From assembly GCA_016716065.1 (NCBI GenBank), contig JADJXA010000014.1, positions 51,332-115,331 on the forward strand: DNA of 64,000 bases, in the 5' to 3' direction. This DNA comes from Candidatus Leptovillus gracilis. Lineage in GTDB: Bacteria; Chloroflexota; Anaerolineae; Promineifilales; Promineifilaceae. A program made the translations under genes and the position numbers. Positions 18,159-25,801 of the stretch are shown in pieces. The notes under the pieces were generated by a model. That model was not told where the DNA came from. It was given only the letters and a program-made list of their open reading frames with translations, and made no database searches. Position 1 is the first letter of the stretch, and every line of letters starts with the position of its first letter.

Positions 18159-18168
18159 CATGTCCGTC

Positions 18169-18207
18169 AAACTCCAGGGGTTTGAGAAAACCCCTGGAGT
18201 TTCGTTT
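18169..18207 (+). terminator. Terminator after etfBA
   Basis: A perfect 15-bp stem, AAACTCCAGGGGTTT with its complement, closed by a GAGA tetraloop, then a T-rich tail (CGTTTGTTTCT). It begins 11 bp after the etfA stop. Confidence 0.88.
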
Positions 18208-18263
18208 GTTTCTCGCCAGTTTGACATTTAGCCTCCCCTGTGGCAGAATCTCATCCGCATATT

Positions 18264-18335
18264 GCCCCTGTAGCTCAGAGGATAGAGCGTCGGCCTCCGA
18301 AGCCGGAAGCCCAGGTTCGAGTCCTGGCAGGGGCA
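18264..18335 (+). tRNA. tRNA-Arg (anticodon CCG)
   Basis: A full cloverleaf folds: acceptor GCCCCTG with CAGGGGC, D-stem GCTC/GAGC, anticodon stem TCGGC/GCCGG around the loop CTCCGAA, giving anticodon CCG, and T-stem CCAGG/CCTGG with loop TTCGAGT. The 3' CCA is not encoded. It decodes CGG. Confidence 0.96.
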
Positions 18336-18358
18336 TTCCTAAAACAATGCGATTTAAC

Positions 18359-18661
18359 TCAGGTATGGCTTTTTTGTGATTGATAAACCTTCTCCACAAT
18401 TTGCCAGTCAATGTTGTTTTGAAGCAAGCCAGCCGTTACATTTGTACTATTTTTCACAAAGAATACATTACATTTGTCATTCTTCAGCACCAGTTGCTTG
18501 TAATACAATTCACTCAGTTTTGAGCCAAAATCAGAAATTCTAAACTCATGGGGAGCATCTTTAGACACGGTTTGTCTAGGGGTGCTTTTTGTTTGTATGG
18601 CTCTGCCGCCACTGTAGACACAGCGTTTAAGAAGGCGCACGTTCATACGATGATAGGCCAA
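18359..18661 (-). CDS. Uncertain 100-residue open frame in A/T-rich DNA
   Basis: An open frame in the 400-bp A/T-rich gap between tRNA-Arg and the next acyl-CoA dehydrogenase. Base composition differs plainly from the neighbours. No domain is recognised and no strong ribosome site precedes the start. It may be a remnant of acquired DNA beside the tRNA, or chance. Confidence 0.2.
   Translation of the reverse strand: MAYHRMNVRLLKRCVYSGGRAIQTKSTPRQTVSKDAPHEFRISDFGSKLSELYYKQLVLKNDKCNVFFVKNSTNVTAGLLQNNIDWQIVEKVYQSQKSHT
18555..18590 (+). terminator. Terminator-like hairpin downstream of tRNA-Arg
   Basis: A 13-bp stem with three G-U pairs (GCATCTTTAGACA with TGTCTAGGGGTGC), 5-nt loop, then five T. 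It would stop plus-strand transcripts coming from the tRNA side, 220 bp beyond the tRNA. Confidence 0.55.
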
Positions 18662-18733
18662 TACTGGTATTAACTGTCAGGGTGGACGCGCCGATTTGAT
18701 AAAACAGACAGACCGTTATTTGAGGAGATTTGT

Positions 18734-20374
18734 ATGGCCGGTTTAGATCAAGAGACCCGCGACATGATTCTGGATACACTGAAAAAGTATGCCGAGCGCA
18801 AACTAACGCCCGACTATTTGCTCAAATTGGATCATGAAGATCAGTTCCCGCACGAAGTTCTACAAGAATTGAATGATCCCTCCCAGCTAGGATTGCACCT
18901 TATTTTTATTCCTGAACAATACGAAGGTTTGGGTGGCGGCGCATACGACATTTACCGCGTCTCCGAGCTGATGGCTTCCATTGATCTGGGTGTGGCTACC
19001 GGGGTTCTGGCGACCTTTCTGGGTTCCGACCCAATTCGCGTGGGAGGTACAGCAGAACAAAAAGCACTCTGGATGGGGCGTATTGCCGAAGAAGCGCTGC
19101 TGATGGCTTATGGGGCCACCGAACCACAGGCCGGCAGCGATCTGGCAGCGTTGACCACCAAAGCTGTGCCGGTGGAAGAAAATGGCGCAGTTGTGGGCTA
19201 TAAAATCAGCGGCCAAAAGCAGTGGATCAGCAACGGGGCAGTGGCCGACCTGTACACCATTTTGGCCCTGGCTCCCGGCGGTCCGACCTGGTTTGTGGTA
19301 GACAAAGACGCCCCCGGCTTCACCAAAGGCAAGCCGGAAGACAAACATGGCATTCGCGCCAGCAATACGGCCGCTCTCTTTCTGGAAGACGTATATGTGC
19401 CGGCCGACCGCTTGATCGGCGGTGTAGAAGGGCAGGGGTTGGCCCAGGCCCAGGCTGTTTTTGGCTACACCCGCCTGATGGTGGGCGCGTTTGGTATGGG
19501 CGCGGGCTGGGAAGCGCTGCGCCGCGCCATCCGCTACTCGCAGGAACGCATTCAGGGCGGCGCGCCCCTCAGTGAAAAACAGGGTTATACCCACAAGCTC
19601 ATCGTGCCCAACGCCGTCCGGCTGGAAGCGGCTCGCAGCTACATCGAATGGGTCGCCGAACGGTTGGACGGCGAAGATGGTGGGCACGGGCTGCAAACAG
19701 AGGGGGCCATTGCCAAATACATGGCGACGGAAGCGGGCAACAAGGCGGCCGAAGACGCCATTCAGGCCCATGGCGGTTATGGCTATACCAAAGAATACAT
19801 GGTGGAAAAAATTAAGCGCGATGTGCGCATTACCACCATTTACGAGGGCACGTCGGAAATTATGGAATGGACCATCGCCCGCGACCGTTGGCAGCTTCAT
19901 CTGAAGTCGCGTATGGCCTTTTACAACGACTGGGCCGACCGTTTGGACGCTCTGCACAAAACGCAGCCCAACAATGGGGCCAATTACGCCGCACTGTCTC
20001 TGCGCGCCCTCTCGGTGATTTTGGAGCGCTGCCGCCTGGACCGGCTGACGCGGCAGCAGCATATGTTGTTCCGGCTGGGCGAGTTGATTGCCTATGCGGA
20101 AACGGCCGCTATCTTCGCCGAGCGTGTGGTGGACAAGCCAACCACAGCCATCAACCTGGACATCCCAGCGCGGCAGGCGTTGGCCCGCATTCACGGCCGT
20201 GACGCCGCTCTCAAAGTAGCCACCGACGGCCTGCGTTGGGCCATCGGCGCGGGACAAACCGATCCCAACCTGGCAAATTCTTTGAACCTGCCGGGTATTT
20301 ATCAGGCGCAAACCGGCTTGCTGGAAGACATGGACCAGGCAGCCGAAGCGCTAAACAAAGCATTTAAATTGTGA
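18734..20374 (+). CDS. Long-form acyl-CoA dehydrogenase
   Basis: 546 residues, about 150 longer than the classic 380-400 because of a C-terminal helical extension. Flavin-site motif AYGATEPQAGSDLAAL (about 117-132) and the catalytic-Glu motif TTIYEGTSEIMEW (about 366-378) are intact, so it should be active. A GAGGAG ribosome site precedes the ATG. It is the first gene of the plus-strand run leading into the megasynthase. Because that synthase shows no enoyl reductase, this flavoenzyme may act on its product or set its unsaturation; that is an inference from position only. Confidence 0.92.
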   Translation: MAGLDQETRDMILDTLKKYAERKLTPDYLLKLDHEDQFPHEVLQELNDPSQLGLHLIFIPEQYEGLGGGAYDIYRVSELMASIDLGVATGVLATFLGSDPIRVGGTAEQKALWMGRIAEEALLMAYGATEPQAGSDLAALTTKAVPVEENGAVVGYKISGQKQWISNGAVADLYTILALAPGGPTWFVVDKDAPGFTKGKPEDKHGIRASNTAALFLEDVYVPADRLIGGVEGQGLAQAQAVFGYTRLMVGAFGMGAGWEALRRAIRYSQERIQGGAPLSEKQGYTHKLIVPNAVRLEAARSYIEWVAERLDGEDGGHGLQTEGAIAKYMATEAGNKAAEDAIQAHGGYGYTKEYMVEKIKRDVRITTIYEGTSEIMEWTIARDRWQLHLKSRMAFYNDWADRLDALHKTQPNNGANYAALSLRALSVILERCRLDRLTRQQHMLFRLGELIAYAETAAIFAERVVDKPTTAINLDIPARQALARIHGRDAALKVATDGLRWAIGAGQTDPNLANSLNLPGIYQAQTGLLEDMDQAAEALNKAFKL

Positions 20375-20405
20375 ATTGTGAACGGTGAATGATGAATTGT
20401 GAATG
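20371..20405. repeat. AATTGTGAA short tandem repeat
   Basis: Degenerate tandem copies of (A)ATTGTGAA/TGAATG start at the stop of the acyl-CoA dehydrogenase and fill the gap before the synthase gene. Same family as 16310 and 29270, here with a single arm. Confidence 0.75.
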
Positions 20406-20425
20406 TCCTCCTCCAGGGGTGAAAC

Positions 20426-23233
20426 ATGGATTCAGCGGATAGAGCCATTGCGATTGTGGGATTAGGGGCTGTTTTGCCAGACGCGCCGAATGCGCCGGCT
20501 TTTTGGCAGAATATTGTGAACAAGCGGTACAGCATCACCGACGTGCCGCCGGAGCGGTGGGACCCGGCGTTTTATTACGACCCGGACCCGTATGCGCCAG
20601 ACAAGACGTACAGCAAGATCGGCGGTTGGGTGCGCGGCTATCAATTTGATTGGAAGCAGTTCCGTATGCCGCCCAAAGTGGCGGCGGCAATGGACGAATC
20701 GCAGCAGTGGGCGGTGACGATTGCCGCCGAAGCGCTGGCCGATTATGGTTACCCGGAACGGCCGTTACCCACCGAGCGCACGGCCGTTATCCTGGGCACA
20801 GCCATGGGCGGCGAACTCCATTACATTACCCAAAACCGTATCGTCTTCCCCGAATTTGCCAACGCCTTACAAGCCTCGACTGCCTTTAACAATTTGTCAG
20901 CCGACCTGCGGCAACAAATCATCGCCGAATGGCACGGCGTCATTGACCAGCGCATCCCGGCCATTACCGAAGATTCCATGCCCGGCGAATTGGCGAACAT
21001 CGTTTCCGGCCGTGTCGCCAACCTGCTGAACCTGCGCGGCCCTAACTTCATCACCGACGCCGCCTGTGCCTCCAGTTTCGCGGCCATCAAGGCGGCTATT
21101 GATATGTTGGCCGAACATCAAATAGATGCCGCCATTGGCGGCGGTGTAGACCGCAACATGGGCGCGCCCTCCTTCGTCAAATTCTGCAAAATCGGCGCCC
21201 TCAGCGCCACCGGCAGCCGGCCGTTTGGCGATGGCGCCGATGGCTTTGTGATGGGCGAAGGTGCGGGCGCGTTCCTGCTCAAGCGGCTGGCCGACGCTGA
21301 GCGCAGCGGCGACAAAATTTACGCCGTGATTCGCGGCGTAGGCGGCAGCAGCGACGGCAAAGGCAAAGGAATCACTGCCCCCAATCCCATCGGTCAGGAG
21401 TTAGCCATTGCCCGCGCCTGGGAAATCGCCGGGTTAGACCCGGCTACGGCCACACTGGTGGAAGCGCACGGTACGTCCACCCGCGTCGGCGATGTGGTGG
21501 AGGTGGAAAGCCTGGCGAAAGTGTTTGGCGGCGCAGCCCGCGGCAGCATCGCCATCGGTTCGGCCAAGAGCAACATCGGCCACCTGAAGGCCGGGGCGGG
21601 GGCGGCCGGTCTGTTGAAAGCGGCGCTGGCCGTCTACCACAAAATTTTGCCGCCCACCCTGAACGCCGAAAAAACCAACCCTAACATAGATTTCAGCCGC
21701 ACGCCGTTTTACCCCAACCATGAGGCGCGGGAATGGGCTGCGCCCAACGGGACGCCGCGCCGCTGCGGCGTTAGCGCCTATGGTTTTGGCGGCACCAATT
21801 TCCATGTGGTTCTGGAGGAGTATATACCCGGCATGTTGGCACAAAAGAGCAAGGTGTTTGCCAGCACGGCCGTTCCCCAAACTACCACCGCCAGCAACGG
21901 CGCACCAGCCGCCGCAACGGCCCCGGTGCGTGGCATTTTTGCCCTGGGCGAGGCCACGCCGCTGGCCTTGCAACAAAAATTGGATGAAGCGCTGGAACGG
22001 GCGAAAAACGGCTGGACGCCACCAACGGCCGCTTTGCCAGACACGGCCGTGATCCAATCCGCCGAACGCCTCATCATTGATTACGGCGACCACGACGAGC
22101 TGCTGGACCGCCTGCACAAAGCGCGCAAAGTAATGAGCTTCGACAATCCGCAGGCCTGGAAAGCGATGCAAGCTCAGGGCATTTTCCGTGGCAGCGGACA
22201 ACCTGCGGGCAAAATCGCCTTCCTTTTCCCCGGCCAGGGCAGCCAATATGTCAACATGGGGCGCGAGCTGGCCGAACTGTCGCCCACCGTCGCCAATGTA
22301 TTTGCAGAAGCCGACGCGGTGATGAAACCCATCCTCGGCAAACCACTGACTGACTACATCTTTGTCAATTCCGCCGACCAGGGCGCAGTGATGCAGGCCA
22401 ACTTCGACCTGATGCAAACCGAAATTTGCCAGCCGGCCATGCTGACGCTGGACATGGCGGTGATGGCGCTGTTGGCCGATTACGGCTTCAAACCAGATAT
22501 GGTGATGGGTCATTCGCTGGGCGAATATGCCGCCCTCATCGCCGCCGGGATTATGCCCTTTGCCCATGCCCTGGAAGCGGCCGCAGCCCGCGGCAGCGAA
22601 ATGGCGAACCTGGACGTGCCGGACAATGGCAAAATGGCCGCCGTTTTGGCCCCGTATGAGGTGGTCGAAGAGATTTTGCGCCAGATGGATGGCTACGTGG
22701 TCCCAGCCAACATCAACAGCAAAAGCCAATGCGTCATTGGCGGGGCGAGCACGGCCGTTGAACAAGCCGTCGCCCAATTTGAGGCCCAAGGCTACCGGGC
22801 CATGCTCATCCCCGTCAGCCACGCCTTCCACACCAGCATCGTCGCCCCGGCCAGCATCCCGCTGCGCCAGGTGCTAGACCGGCTGGACATCCGCCCGCCC
22901 ACCTTGCCCCTGGTGGCGAATGTGACGGGGGAAGTGTACCCAACGGCCGTAAACGACATCAAAGACATTCTGCAAAAACAGATCGCCTCGCCCGTGCAGT
23001 GGGTGAAAGGCTTAGAGACGTTGTACGCCGAGGGCGTGCGTACCTTTGTCGAAGTTGGCCCCAAACGCGCCCTGCGCGGCTTCGTCAACGACATTTTTGG
23101 CGACAAAGAAGATGTCCTCGCTCTGATGACCAATCACCCCAAACAAGGCACGCTGCCAACGTTTAACCAGGCGCTCTGCGGCTTGTATGCCGCCGGGTAT
23201 GGTGGGCAGGTGGCAGTGAAAGGGGGGAGTTGA
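20426..23233 (+). CDS. PUFA/PKS-type synthase subunit: KS-AT
   Basis: 935 residues. The N-terminal ketosynthase (about 1-465) has the active Cys214 in DAACASS, His348 in EAHGTSTRVGD and His386 in KSNIGHLKAG. After an A/P-rich linker, the acyltransferase (about 595-900) has FPGQGSQYVNMG, the nucleophile Ser697 in GHSLGEY and the SHAFHTSIV histidine. This is the KS-MAT order that opens PfaA-type polyunsaturated fatty acid synthases and type I PKSs; the AT probably loads malonyl units. There is no ACP, KR or DH in this chain; these come in the next genes, so it should work in trans. The downstream gene starts within about 70 bp. Confidence 0.93.
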   Translation: MDSADRAIAIVGLGAVLPDAPNAPAFWQNIVNKRYSITDVPPERWDPAFYYDPDPYAPDKTYSKIGGWVRGYQFDWKQFRMPPKVAAAMDESQQWAVTIAAEALADYGYPERPLPTERTAVILGTAMGGELHYITQNRIVFPEFANALQASTAFNNLSADLRQQIIAEWHGVIDQRIPAITEDSMPGELANIVSGRVANLLNLRGPNFITDAACASSFAAIKAAIDMLAEHQIDAAIGGGVDRNMGAPSFVKFCKIGALSATGSRPFGDGADGFVMGEGAGAFLLKRLADAERSGDKIYAVIRGVGGSSDGKGKGITAPNPIGQELAIARAWEIAGLDPATATLVEAHGTSTRVGDVVEVESLAKVFGGAARGSIAIGSAKSNIGHLKAGAGAAGLLKAALAVYHKILPPTLNAEKTNPNIDFSRTPFYPNHEAREWAAPNGTPRRCGVSAYGFGGTNFHVVLEEYIPGMLAQKSKVFASTAVPQTTTASNGAPAAATAPVRGIFALGEATPLALQQKLDEALERAKNGWTPPTAALPDTAVIQSAERLIIDYGDHDELLDRLHKARKVMSFDNPQAWKAMQAQGIFRGSGQPAGKIAFLFPGQGSQYVNMGRELAELSPTVANVFAEADAVMKPILGKPLTDYIFVNSADQGAVMQANFDLMQTEICQPAMLTLDMAVMALLADYGFKPDMVMGHSLGEYAALIAAGIMPFAHALEAAAARGSEMANLDVPDNGKMAAVLAPYEVVEEILRQMDGYVVPANINSKSQCVIGGASTAVEQAVAQFEAQGYRAMLIPVSHAFHTSIVAPASIPLRQVLDRLDIRPPTLPLVANVTGEVYPTAVNDIKDILQKQIASPVQWVKGLETLYAEGVRTFVEVGPKRALRGFVNDIFGDKEDVLALMTNHPKQGTLPTFNQALCGLYAAGYGGQVAVKGGS

Positions 23234-23301
23234 TAGTTGGTAGTGGGGAGTTGACAGTGAAGAGTGAACCGGCGGCAGCGCCAGAAGGCAGGAAAGAGGA
23301 C

Positions 23302-25317
23302 ATGAATCAAAACGGCACACCGGCCGGCAATCCGCCAGCCAATCTGGAAGCCTTGGGCCAGCTTTTGGCCCAGGCTCTCCAACAAACCAGCCAATCAACC
23401 AACACCGTCTACGACCGCAACGCCGTGCCTACCGGTTCGGTTATCATCAGCGGCACGGGATTGGGGCTGCCCGGCGCCGAAAAAGCGGTGATGGACCCCG
23501 ACAACGCCCTGCGCATCCTGCAAGGCGAGCAGTTCGTAGACCTCATCCCGGAACGTTTCCGGAAGATGATGGTCAACAAGCGCATCACCCGCATTGTCAA
23601 AGCGGCCGATGGCTCTGGCAGCTTTGCCACCATAGACGACCCGTCGGAAGTGATTAAACTGGCCGGCCGCCCGGGCAGCTTCGACCTGGAAGCGGAATAT
23701 GGCGTAGATGGCAAGCTGATCGAGGCGCTGGACATCACCAGCCAATTGGCAATGGCTGCCGGGCTGGATGCCTTGCGCGAAGCGGGTATCCCCCTGGCGA
23801 TGACCTACAAAAAAACCACCACCGGCAAGTATCTGCCGCTGGATTGGAAGCTGCCAGAAGCCCTGCGCGACGAAACCGGCGTGATTTTTGCCAGCGCCTT
23901 CCCCGGCGGCGACCGTTTTGCCGACGAAATGACGCGCTATTACACGTTTATGAACCGGCGCAGCCAGTTGGAAGCCTTAGAAGATTTGCGCCGCTACACC
24001 ACCGACGGCGGCACGATGGCCGAAATCAACCGGCGCATCGGCGAATTACGCGCCGAGTTAGAGCGGGAACCCTATGTCTTTGACCGCCGCTTTTTGTTCC
24101 GCATTTTGGCGATGGGGCACAGCCAGTTCGCCCAATACATTGGCGCGCGCGGCCCCAACACCCACGTCAATGCGGCCTGCGCCAGCACAGCGCAGGGCGT
24201 GGCCATGGCCGAGGATTGGATTCGCAACGGCCGTTGCCGCCGCGTCATCGTCTTGGGGGCGGATAATGTCACCGGCGATAACCTGATGGAGTGGGTGGGC
24301 GCCGGTTTCCTGGCCGTCGGCGCAGCCACCACCCAGGATCGGGTAGAAGAGGCGGCCCTGCCCTTCGATCTGCGCCGCCACGGCACCATCCTGGGCATGG
24401 GCGCCTGCGCCCTGGTGGTGGAAAGCGAAGACGCCGTGCGCGAGCGCGGGATGCGCGGCATTGTGGAACTGCTCAGCAGCGAAACCAGCAACAGCGCCTT
24501 CCACGGAACCCGGCTGGATGTAGACCACATCTCCCTGGTCATGAACAATCTGGTGACGGCCGCCGAGCGCCGCTTTGGCCTGAACCGTTACGCCATGGCT
24601 CCGCAAACCGTCTTCATGTCCCACGAAACATACACCCCGGCCCGTGGCGGCAGCGCTGCCGCCGAAGTAACGGCCCTGCGCCAAACCTTTGGCGACGCAG
24701 CCAACGAAATCATCATGGCGAATACCAAAGGCTTCACCGGCCACCCGATGGGCGTGGGTGTGGAAGACGTAATCGCCGTCAAAATTTTGGAATATGGCAT
24801 TGTGCCGCCTGTGCCCAACTTTAAAGTGGTAGACCCCGACCTGGGACCGTTGAATTTAAGCCGTGGCGGCCGCTATCCGGTGCAGTACGCCATCCATCTG
24901 GCGGCCGGTTTTGGCTCGCAAATCGCCATGACCCTGACGCGGCGCATCCCCGGCGGCCTGGACCGCACCGACAACAAGCCGCTCTACCAGCGCTGGCTGG
25001 CCGACATCAGCGGCTACGATACAGCCGAGACAGAAGTGGTGCAGCGGGTACTGCGCATCAAGGCCGATGGCGCGCCGCCGCGCTCACCGGCCGCCAACCG
25101 CTGGCAGGTGGGCACAGGTCCCACGCTGCGCGCCCTGGCCGGCGACGGCGCGGCCACCGCACAGGCCCCGGCGCGTATGGCGCTGACGCCAACTGCCCCG
25201 GCGCCCCCCGTCGCCAACCGCCCGCCCCCGCCAATGCCCCGTCCGCAGCGGCTGCCAAAGTGGAGCCACCCGCACCCCTGCCCACACCCAAAATCGAACC
25301 CGCCCCCGAACCGGTGA
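23302..25317 (+). CDS. Second ketosynthase of the synthase, C-terminus frameshifted
   Basis: The start at 23302 (MNQNGTPAGNPP) has an AGAGG site; the frame is open upstream to 23230. The ketosynthase has C294 in NAACASTAQG, but the usual HGTGT is replaced by HETYTPARGG (His441), and the third site is K-G-F-T-G-H-P-M-G (His481), a type known in FAS-I-like KS domains. The last 40 residues (after about 25200) turn into a Pro/Arg/His run with no domain, whereas another frame continues with an A/P linker straight into an ACP. One missing C in the C-rich run around 25202-25235 explains this. The chain was probably continuous with the next two entries as KS-ACP4-KR-DH of roughly 1990 residues. Confidence 0.88.
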   Translation: MNQNGTPAGNPPANLEALGQLLAQALQQTSQSTNTVYDRNAVPTGSVIISGTGLGLPGAEKAVMDPDNALRILQGEQFVDLIPERFRKMMVNKRITRIVKAADGSGSFATIDDPSEVIKLAGRPGSFDLEAEYGVDGKLIEALDITSQLAMAAGLDALREAGIPLAMTYKKTTTGKYLPLDWKLPEALRDETGVIFASAFPGGDRFADEMTRYYTFMNRRSQLEALEDLRRYTTDGGTMAEINRRIGELRAELEREPYVFDRRFLFRILAMGHSQFAQYIGARGPNTHVNAACASTAQGVAMAEDWIRNGRCRRVIVLGADNVTGDNLMEWVGAGFLAVGAATTQDRVEEAALPFDLRRHGTILGMGACALVVESEDAVRERGMRGIVELLSSETSNSAFHGTRLDVDHISLVMNNLVTAAERRFGLNRYAMAPQTVFMSHETYTPARGGSAAAEVTALRQTFGDAANEIIMANTKGFTGHPMGVGVEDVIAVKILEYGIVPPVPNFKVVDPDLGPLNLSRGGRYPVQYAIHLAAGFGSQIAMTLTRRIPGGLDRTDNKPLYQRWLADISGYDTAETEVVQRVLRIKADGAPPRSPAANRWQVGTGPTLRALAGDGAATAQAPARMALTPTAPAPPVANRPPPPMPRPQRLPKWSHPHPCPHPKSNPPPNR

Positions 25318-25775
25318 AACCAATAGCCAGCAGCCAGCAGCCAGTGGTGAGTACGGCCGTCTCCCCCTCTCCCAGTCTCCCAGTCTCCCAGTCTCCTTCC
25401 ACGGATTCCATCACCAGCCAGGTCCTCTCGCTGGTAGCCGCGCAAACCGGCTACCCCGAAGACATGCTGGACCTGGACCTGGACATGGAAGCCGACCTGG
25501 GTATTGACACGGTGAAGCAGGCGGAAACCTTTGCTGCCATCCGTGAAGAGTTTAGCATCCCGGCGCGCAGCGATTTGAATCTGCGGTCTTACAACACCCT
25601 GGAAAAAGTCGTCGGCTTCGTGAAGGAAATGCGGCCGGATTTGGCTGTTAGCTCTCAGCTGGAAACTGTGAACCAGCCGCCCGCAGGGAGTACGGCCGTC
25701 TCCCCCTCTCCCAGTCTCCCAGTCTCCCAGTCTCCTTCCACAGATTCCATTACCAGCCAGGTCTCTCCCTGGTAG
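25260..25775 (+). CDS. First ACP domain of the synthase (frameshift fragment)
   Basis: Opens at a GTG at 25260, but the frame is open upstream and this is not a genuine start. It encodes a P/S-rich linker and one acyl carrier protein (codons about 25420-25640). The expected phosphopantetheine site reads D-L-G-I-D-T-V-K-Q-A-E, with Thr (codon 25509-25511) in place of Ser. It ends at a TAG inside the start of a second ACP: this copy reads CAGGTCTCTCCCTGG where the others have one more base, a one-base deletion around 25761-25769. Best read as the middle of a single megasynthase gene. Confidence 0.75.
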   Translation: MEPPAPLPTPKIEPAPEPVKPIASSQQPVVSTAVSPSPSLPVSQSPSTDSITSQVLSLVAAQTGYPEDMLDLDLDMEADLGIDTVKQAETFAAIREEFSIPARSDLNLRSYNTLEKVVGFVKEMRPDLAVSSQLETVNQPPAGSTAVSPSPSLPVSQSPSTDSITSQVSPW

Positions 25776-25801
25776 CCGAGCAAACCGGCTACCCGGAGGA
25801 C

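Noticed and set aside
18264..18733. Integrated element using tRNA-Arg as attachment site
   Set aside because: The tRNA 3' end is not repeated downstream within reach and no integrase is present.
18887..22831. Long reverse-strand open frames opposite the dehydrogenase and synthase genes
   Set aside because: They are shadows of G/C-rich coding DNA: low-complexity, His/Gly/Gln-rich, no domains and no ribosome sites.
23230..23301. Upstream start for the second ketosynthase
   Set aside because: This stretch is short-repeat DNA (GTTGATAGTTGGTAG type); the ATG at 23302 has a good ribosome site and begins real protein.
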